NCBI GenBank assembly: GCA_900767015.1
Contig: CAAFXQ010000263.1
Span: 1-11,535 of the forward strand
Source: Clostridia bacterium
GTDB lineage: Bacteria > Bacillota > Clostridia > Oscillospirales > Acutalibacteraceae
Direction of reading: 5' to 3'
Length of the DNA stretch: 11,535 bases
Part shown: positions 6,726 to 11,535 of the stretch, piece after piece
How the letters are laid out: every line of letters begins with the position of its first letter
How positions within the stretch are numbered: the stretch's first letter is position 1
Notes under the pieces: model-generated
Databases searched by the model: none
What the model was told of the DNA's origin: nothing
What the model saw: the letters and a program-made list of their open reading frames with translations, nothing else
Position numbers and translations under genes: made by a program

Positions 6726-6730
6726 TCCTT
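6726..6730 (-). promoter_or_regulatory. Ribosome binding site that decides the oxidoreductase start
   Basis: AAGGA, within a longer GAAAGAAGGA purine run, lies five bases before the ATG at 6720, and the protein from there begins MDEKYSALFTPWRIG, the normal start of the barrel. The ATG at 6768 would add 16 residues with no similarity to the family. Confidence 0.75.
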
Positions 6731-6785
6731 CTTTCTTCATAATTTCTCCCAAAAATAAGCAATACCATTGTATTCGCTCAAATCA

Positions 6786-6814
6786 ATTATATTCGTCCGA
6801 CGGCTCAAAGTCAA
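6786..6814 (-). promoter_or_regulatory. Promoter of the flavin oxidoreductase gene
   Basis: On the minus strand TTGACT (6814-6809) and TATAAT (6791-6786) are 17 bases apart. Transcription should begin near 6779, giving a leader of about 60 bases. TTTGAGC copies occur just inside the -35 box (6809-6803) and around the start point (6782-6776). Confidence 0.85.
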
Positions 6815-6857
6815 GCACAACGGCAACACCTGTAAATTTTTTTACGATAACCTTTCA

Positions 6858-6886
6858 TTGACATTTGAGCATAACTAAAATATAAT
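6858..6886 (+). promoter_or_regulatory. Promoter of the MATE transporter gene
   Basis: TTGACA (6858-6863) and TATAAT (6881-6886) match the sigma-70/sigma-A consensus exactly with a 17-base spacer. Transcription should begin near 6893. It is divergent from the oxidoreductase promoter, with 43 bases between the two -35 boxes, and the spacer begins with the same TTTGAGC. Confidence 0.9.
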
Positions 6887-6917
6887 AGGTTCAGTTTGTT
6901 TTTCGGAGGATTTTTTC

Positions 6918-8342
6918 ATGCTTTCAAAATATTTAGGAGACAAGCCTTTTTGGAAAATCACGGTTAAGCTTGCCCTGCCTATTGCGATACAGAATATGCT
7001 TACCGGCTCGTTTCAGCTGATTGATACCCTCATGGTAAGCAAGCTCGGTGATGTTGCCCTTTCATCGGTCGGCATGGCCGGTCAGTGGAGCTGGCTTTTG
7101 AATCTCGTTTCGTTCGGGCTTTGCTCGGGCATGTCGGTTTTTGCCGCACAGTATTGGGGCATCAAGGACTATAAATCCATGCGGCGGGTTCTCGGAATTG
7201 CTCTTTGCACCGCATCTGTGATAGCAATCCTGTTTTTTATTCCGGCGTGCTTCTTTCCGACAACTGTCATTTCCTTTTTTAACAGGGAAGCGGCTGTTAT
7301 CGAAAGCGGAAGCGCCTACATGAAAATCGCCTGCTTCTCCTACCCTGCTGTCATGCTGACGGTTATCCTTTCCGGCTTTTTAAGAAACATCGAAAAGGTC
7401 AGGGTTCCGATGTACGTTTCGGCGGTGACAACGGTTCTCAACGCCGTTTTGAATTACGGCTTCATCTTCGGTAAATTCGGCCTGCCGGAGCTTGGTGTCA
7501 GAGGTGCTGCTGCGGCAACCTGTATTTCTTCCTGGACGGGTCCTGTTCTGCTGCTGTTGATTTCGGCGTGTCAGAAGAATCATCTTGTCAGAAGCCCGAA
7601 GGACTTATTCTCATTCAAGCCGCATCACATCAAGGCTTTCTTTAAGCGGGCAATCCCCGTTGTCTGCAACGAAGCGCTCTGGGCGACGGGAATCGTTGTG
7701 TTAAACGCTGTTTATTCCAACATGGGATATGAGTACTATGCGGCGGTCACGATTCTCAAAACCGTCGTTGACCTTGCTTTTGCGTTCTTTGTCGGCCTTG
7801 GCAACGCCTGCGTCATTATGGTCGGAAAATCCGTCGGCAAGGGCAATATCGAACGGGCTGTCACGGATTCAAGACGTTTTGCGCTTCTTGTTCCGCTCAC
7901 AGCACTCATAATCGGCTTGCTGATGGTCATTTTCAGAGGTCAGCTTATCAGCATTTTCAATATGGGCGATAACATTTCCGAACTGACAGTCAGCACCGCA
8001 AGGACGATCATTCTTTTTGTCGGACTTGAAATGCCGCTTCGTATGATCGCCTATGTTCAGGTTGTCGGCATCTTCCGTTCCGGCGGCGACACCTTCATGG
8101 GTATGGTCTGCGACGTCGGGAGCCTTTGGGTTTTAGCCGTTCCGGCGGCAATTCTTGTCTCAAAGGTGTTTGCTCTTCCGTTTGTCGCCGTGCTGATGAC
8201 CGCTTATTTAGCGGAGGATATCCCGAAAAGTATATTCTGTCTCCTTCATTTCCGATCGCTGAAATGGCTGAAGCCTGTCACAAGCGAAGGTATCAAGGGC
8301 AAAGAAGAATATTTCAGAGTGAAGAAAAAAGATAATTATTGA
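6918..8342 (+). CDS. MATE-family multidrug/cation antiporter
   Basis: This 474-residue polytopic membrane protein has about 12 hydrophobic segments in two similar halves, the normal size and shape of MATE exporters that expel cationic drugs or metabolites in exchange for Na+ or H+. The first helix carries the family pattern LALPIAIQNML ... IDTLMVSKLG, with D36 at the position of the conserved TM1 aspartate of NorM. Other typical stretches are FAAQYWGIKDY (75-85), the NYGFIFGKFGLPELGVRGAA segment that closes the first half, and GLGNACVIMVGKSVGKGN in the second half. The ATG at 6918 has GGAGGA (6905-6910) seven bases upstream. It is divergent from the oxidoreductase and 57 bases ahead of the GH3 gene, which has its own predicted promoter overlapping the stop codon here. 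The exported compound is unknown. Confidence 0.93.
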   Translation: MLSKYLGDKPFWKITVKLALPIAIQNMLTGSFQLIDTLMVSKLGDVALSSVGMAGQWSWLLNLVSFGLCSGMSVFAAQYWGIKDYKSMRRVLGIALCTASVIAILFFIPACFFPTTVISFFNREAAVIESGSAYMKIACFSYPAVMLTVILSGFLRNIEKVRVPMYVSAVTTVLNAVLNYGFIFGKFGLPELGVRGAAAATCISSWTGPVLLLLISACQKNHLVRSPKDLFSFKPHHIKAFFKRAIPVVCNEALWATGIVVLNAVYSNMGYEYYAAVTILKTVVDLAFAFFVGLGNACVIMVGKSVGKGNIERAVTDSRRFALLVPLTALIIGLLMVIFRGQLISIFNMGDNISELTVSTARTIILFVGLEMPLRMIAYVQVVGIFRSGGDTFMGMVCDVGSLWVLAVPAAILVSKVFALPFVAVLMTAYLAEDIPKSIFCLLHFRSLKWLKPVTSEGIKGKEEYFRVKKKDNY

Positions 8343-8367
8343 AAAATGCAGGAAAATCCTGTATAAT
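8339..8367 (+). promoter_or_regulatory. Promoter of the GH3-GH5 genes, with a palindrome in the spacer
   Basis: TTGAAA (8339-8344) and TATAAT (8362-8367) are 17 bases apart; the -35 box overlaps the TGA of the MATE gene. The spacer ends with the inverted repeat CAGGA-AAA-TCCTG (8349-8361), which touches the -10 box and is well placed for a repressor. The repeat is too short and lacks a T run to serve as a terminator. Confidence 0.65.
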
Positions 8368-8399
8368 GATATTAACAACTGTTTTTCAAGGAGAATACT

Positions 8400-10844
8400 A
8401 TGAAAAAGCTTAAAAAGAAAATTCAGCGTACTGTCAGCGATATCGGTGCGCTCGTCACCAACGCCGTTTCGCAAACCTCGGTCAAAAGCGACGGCGAGCC
8501 GGAAAAATCATCGCCTGAGATCATGCGTCTATGCCGTGAGATTGCCGCAGAAGGCACTGTACTGCTCAAAAACGATAACGGCGTTTTGCCGCTGACGAAA
8601 GAGCGGGTTGTGTCGGTTTTCGGAAGAGTGCAGAAAAACTATTTCTATGTCGGATACGGCTCGGGCGGCGATGTCAATGCACCTTATAAGGTAAGTCTGA
8701 TTGACGGACTTCGTGCAAACGACAACATTACCGTCAATGAAGAACTTGCCGCCGTATACGAAAAATGGATTGAAGAAAACCCTGTCAACGACGGCATCTG
8801 GGGCAACTGGCCGATGTGCTACGAAGAAATGCCCGTTACAAACGAGCTTGTCGAGGACGCCGCCAAGAAATCCGATACTGCGGTACTTGTCATCGGACGA
8901 GCCGCCGGCGAGGACAGAGAAAACACCCTGACCGAGGGCAGCTACTATCTGACAAAGACCGAACGAGATCTGCTTGACAAGGTATGCCGCTATTTCGAAA
9001 AGGTTGTTGTTCTGCTTGATTGCGGAAGCATCATCGATATGTCGTGGGCAAAGAAATATAACAGCCGCATTTCGGCAATTCTTTATGTCTGGCAAAGCGG
9101 TATGGAAAGCGGTAACGCTGTTGCTGACGTTCTTTCCGGTGCCGTATCACCGAGCGGCAAGCTTGCCGACACAATTGCTCTTTCTTATGAGGACTATCCG
9201 TCGTCAAAGAATTTCGGCGACAAGTCAGCCAATGAATACGCCGAGGATATTTACGTCGGCTACCGCTATTTCGAAACCTTTGCCAAAGATCGGGTTCTGT
9301 ATCCGTTCGGCTTCGGTCTTGGCTACACCGATTTTTCAGTCAAGGTCACCTCGGCAAGAGTGACAAACGGCACGGTTTCGGTCTACGTCAACGTCAAAAA
9401 CACCGGTGATACATATAGCGGCAAGCAAACTGTTCAGGCTTATGTTAATGCACCGCAGGGAGCGCTCGGAAAACCGCTTCGTTCGCTTGTTGCTTTCGAA
9501 AAAACCGATCTGTTAGCACCGGGTGAAGAAGAAAAGCTGAAATTAAGCTTTGACATCGATTCTCTTGCAAGCTACGATGACAGCGGCCTTTCAGGCTACA
9601 AAAACGCTTATGTGCTTGAAAAAGGCGACTATGAAGTATACGTCGGTACCGACGTCCGTTCGGCTTCCCTCGCCAAAAAATTCACCGTTCCGGCAGTAAA
9701 GGTCGTCAGACAATGTGTACAGGCGGCGGCTCCCGACCCAAAGAAACCGTTTTTGAGACTCAGAGCCAAAACGGACGAAAACGGCAGCATTAAGCCGGTT
9801 ACCGAGTTTGCTCCGGTCATGAGAGCTTCACTCAAAAAACGTATTCTTGATAATCTTCCGCCCGCATATCCGCAGACCGGTGACAAGGGCATCAAGCTCA
9901 AAGACGTAAAAGACGGAAAAGCAACCATGGAAAGCTTTGTCGCTCAGCTTTCGCTGACGGAGCTTGAAGCGATTTCAAGAGGCGACTATATCATGAACAG
10001 CCCCTTGGGCGCAAGAGGAAACGCCGGTGCTTTCGGCGGCGTACTTCCCTCTCTTCGTGAAAAAGGTGTACCGCCGATGGTCACAACCGACGGACCGTCC
10101 GGTATCCGGCTCGGTGCTTACTGTTCGCTTCTTCCGAACGGCGCCGTTCTTGCCTGCTCGTTCAACCGTAAGCTGGTCACCGACCTTTACGCCGAGCTCG
10201 GCAAGGAAATGAAGGACAGAGGCAGTGATATTCTCCTCGCTCCCGGCATGAACATTCACCGCAATCCCCTTTGCGGAAGAAACTTCGAATACTTCTCGGA
10301 AGATCCGCTTCTTACCGGCGAAACCGCAGCAAGCGTAGTCCTCGGGATTCAGTCTCAGGGCGTTTCCGCTTGTCCGAAGCACTTTGCCTGCAACAATCAG
10401 GAAACCAACCGTATTTATAACGACTCACGGGTTTCTGAAAGAGCGCTTCGGGAAATTTACTTAAAAGGCTTTGAAATCTGCGTCAAGAAAGCAGAACCGA
10501 AAAACATTATGACGTCCTACAACAAGATCAACGGCGTCTGGGGTCATTACAACTATGATCTTTGTACGACCATTCTCAGGGGTGAATGGGGCTACAAAGG
10601 CAACGTTATGACCGACTGGTGGATGAGAAACAGCGAATCGCCGGAATTTCCCGGAACACGCAATCAGGCTTATCGTGTTCGGGCACAGGTTGATGTTCTC
10701 ATGCCCGGTGGAAGTCGGCTCGGCTACCGCATTCCCGACGGCTCAATCAAGTCTTCTTACAAAGCAAAAGACGGTATCACCTTAGGTGAGCTTCAGAGAA
10801 CCGCCATGAATGTACTGAAATTTGCAATGAATAAGCTTGACTAA
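8400..10844 (+). CDS. GH3 beta-glucosidase with inverted domain order
   Basis: This 814-residue enzyme carries the GH3 domains in reverse order, as described for some Ruminococcus and Butyrivibrio beta-glucosidases. The (alpha/beta)6 sandwich comes first (about 45-310), opening with EGTVLLKNDNGVLPL and containing IGRAAGEDREN, where E171 is the likely acid/base. A fibronectin III-like domain follows (about 310-430), then a linker, and then the catalytic barrel (about 505-814). The barrel carries TDGPSGIR (563-570), GRNFEYFSEDP (627-635 region), the substrate-binding CPKHFACNNQE with K660-H661, and VMTDWW with nucleophile D739. The first 35 residues are basic and polar without a hydrophobic core, so the protein should be cytoplasmic and act on imported beta-glucosides such as cellobiose. 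The ATG at 8400 has AAGGAG (8388-8393) six bases upstream. Another GH3 activity, such as beta-xylosidase, is possible. Confidence 0.92.
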   Translation: MKKLKKKIQRTVSDIGALVTNAVSQTSVKSDGEPEKSSPEIMRLCREIAAEGTVLLKNDNGVLPLTKERVVSVFGRVQKNYFYVGYGSGGDVNAPYKVSLIDGLRANDNITVNEELAAVYEKWIEENPVNDGIWGNWPMCYEEMPVTNELVEDAAKKSDTAVLVIGRAAGEDRENTLTEGSYYLTKTERDLLDKVCRYFEKVVVLLDCGSIIDMSWAKKYNSRISAILYVWQSGMESGNAVADVLSGAVSPSGKLADTIALSYEDYPSSKNFGDKSANEYAEDIYVGYRYFETFAKDRVLYPFGFGLGYTDFSVKVTSARVTNGTVSVYVNVKNTGDTYSGKQTVQAYVNAPQGALGKPLRSLVAFEKTDLLAPGEEEKLKLSFDIDSLASYDDSGLSGYKNAYVLEKGDYEVYVGTDVRSASLAKKFTVPAVKVVRQCVQAAAPDPKKPFLRLRAKTDENGSIKPVTEFAPVMRASLKKRILDNLPPAYPQTGDKGIKLKDVKDGKATMESFVAQLSLTELEAISRGDYIMNSPLGARGNAGAFGGVLPSLREKGVPPMVTTDGPSGIRLGAYCSLLPNGAVLACSFNRKLVTDLYAELGKEMKDRGSDILLAPGMNIHRNPLCGRNFEYFSEDPLLTGETAASVVLGIQSQGVSACPKHFACNNQETNRIYNDSRVSERALREIYLKGFEICVKKAEPKNIMTSYNKINGVWGHYNYDLCTTILRGEWGYKGNVMTDWWMRNSESPEFPGTRNQAYRVRAQVDVLMPGGSRLGYRIPDGSIKSSYKAKDGITLGELQRTAMNVLKFAMNKLD

Positions 10845-10864
10845 TATAAAAAGGAGAAAATATT

Positions 10865-11535
10865 ATGACAAAGACAATCAAAAAAACACTGTCACTCTTA
10901 CTTGCGGTAATCCTGATCTTTTCCGTTTGCTCGGTAAGCTTCGCTGTCGGTGAAGACAATTCAGCCGAAGCTGTTACCGGCTTTACGGATAAAGACTATC
11001 TGACAACCAAGGGAACAAAAATCGTCAATGCTGAAGGCAAGCAGGTTACCTTAAAAGGCGTCAATCTCGGCTCCTGGCTGATTATCGAGGACTGGCTGAG
11101 CCCTTATGAAGAGGCAACGGACAATCTGAACATTTTCGATACGCTTACCGAACGCTTCGGCGAAGAAAAAGCCTATGAACTGATGAACATCTATCAGGAC
11201 AACTGGATTACCGAATACGACCTTGACGAAATCAAGGCGATGGGCTTTAACTGTGTCCGTGTTCCGTTCTGGTTCCGGAACTTCTATTATGACGACAACG
11301 GCAGAAAGATTCTTGACGAAGACGGCAACTGGGACTTCTCCCGCCTTGACTGGGTTGTCAGCGAGTGCAAGAAAAGAGAACTTTACGTGATTCTTGACAT
11401 GCACGGTGCCGTCGGTTACCAAAGCGATGCGCTTCACAACGGTAAGCAGGGCGGCTGCGGTCTTTTCGACAAGACCGAGCAAGGCGAACGGTACAGAGAA
11501 CTTACCGATGAGCTTTGGACCGCTATCGCCGAACA
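10865..11535 (+). CDS. Secreted GH5-type glycanase, N-terminal part (runs off the window)
   Basis: The open frame from ATG 10865 continues to the window edge, giving 223 residues. AAGGAG (10851-10856) stands eight bases upstream, and the gap to the GH3 stop is 20 bases, so the two form an operon. Residues 1-27 are a signal peptide: basic MTKTIKK, hydrophobic LSLLLAVILIFSV, then SVSFA as a plausible signal peptidase I site. The mature part shows the GH5 pattern: GKQVTLKGVNLGSWL (58-72), IKAMGFNCVRVPFWF with conserved R132, and YVILDMHGA with H180. The NEP acid/base and the nucleophile lie beyond the window. GVNLGSWL resembles exo-beta-1,3-glucanases as well as endoglucanases, so the linkage cut is open. 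It would act outside the cell and supply oligomers for the cytoplasmic GH3. Confidence 0.88.
   Translation, partial: MTKTIKKTLSLLLAVILIFSVCSVSFAVGEDNSAEAVTGFTDKDYLTTKGTKIVNAEGKQVTLKGVNLGSWLIIEDWLSPYEEATDNLNIFDTLTERFGEEKAYELMNIYQDNWITEYDLDEIKAMGFNCVRVPFWFRNFYYDDNGRKILDEDGNWDFSRLDWVVSECKKRELYVILDMHGAVGYQSDALHNGKQGGCGLFDKTEQGERYRELTDELWTAIAE

Noticed and set aside
6721..6768. Earlier ATG at 6768 for the oxidoreductase
   Set aside because: There is no ribosome binding site, it lies too close to the predicted transcript start, and the added 16 residues are not part of the barrel fold.
5548..6861. Plus-strand open frame of 437 codons opposite the oxidoreductase
   Set aside because: It mirrors a well-identified gene in another frame, has no recognisable domain and no good ribosome binding site; it is a shadow produced by codon bias.
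8529..9095. Minus-strand open frame of 188 codons inside the GH3 gene
   Set aside because: It lies opposite a conserved enzyme with matching codon structure on the other strand and shows no domain of its own.
11051..11482. Minus-strand open frame of 143 codons near the right edge
   Set aside because: The plus strand here encodes a signal peptide and GH5 motifs in one continuous frame with a good ribosome binding site, so the minus frame is a shadow.

Overview
The window looks like chromosomal DNA of a carbohydrate-fermenting, low-to-mid GC Firmicute, most likely a gut or rumen clostridium near Ruminococcaceae/Oscillospiraceae. This is inferred from consensus TTGACA/TATAAT promoters, strong AAGGAG ribosome binding sites, tRNA genes with encoded CCA ends, a GPH sugar symporter paired with a GH13 glucosidase, and a domain-inverted GH3 glucosidase of the kind known from Ruminococcus and Butyrivibrio. 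No mobile element, CRISPR array, phage gene or rRNA was seen.

Layout. Positions 1-78 hold the last 25 codons of an unrecognised plus-strand gene, closed by a hairpin terminator (85-124). From 120 to 6720 everything is on the minus strand. In the direction of transcription this is: a two-domain flavin/Fe-S oxidoreductase of the old yellow enzyme/2-enoate reductase type (6720-4669) with its own terminator; an AlkD-like DNA alkylation repair protein (4583-3888); tRNA-Leu(UAG) and tRNA-Gly(CCC) from a strong promoter; a degenerate tRNA-like stretch (3543-3452); a GPH-family sugar:cation symporter (3428-1875); and a GH13 oligo-1,6-glucosidase-type enzyme (1790-120). A divergent control region (6721-6917) carries two near-consensus promoters back to back. 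From 6918 to the end everything is on the plus strand: a MATE efflux transporter, a GH3 beta-glucosidase with inverted domain order and no signal peptide, and, 20 bases later, the start of a secreted GH5 glycanase that runs off the window.

How the genes fit together. Two sugar modules are visible. In the first, the symporter imports an oligosaccharide that the cytoplasmic GH13 enzyme hydrolyses from its non-reducing end; a valine after the nucleophile favours alpha-1,6 links. In the second, a secreted GH5 enzyme would cut a beta-glucan outside the cell and the cytoplasmic GH3 would finish imported oligomers, although no beta-glucoside importer is seen here. The oxidoreductase, the MATE pump and the AlkD protein are accessory or stress-type functions.

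No clearly new system was found. The most unusual parts are non-coding: a tRNA-derived remnant in the leader of the sugar symporter, immediately before its ribosome binding site, and a TTTGAGC element directly after the -35 box in three promoters of the window. The 6721-6917 and 3444-3887 intervals are the only sizeable stretches without protein genes, and both are accounted for by tRNAs and promoters.
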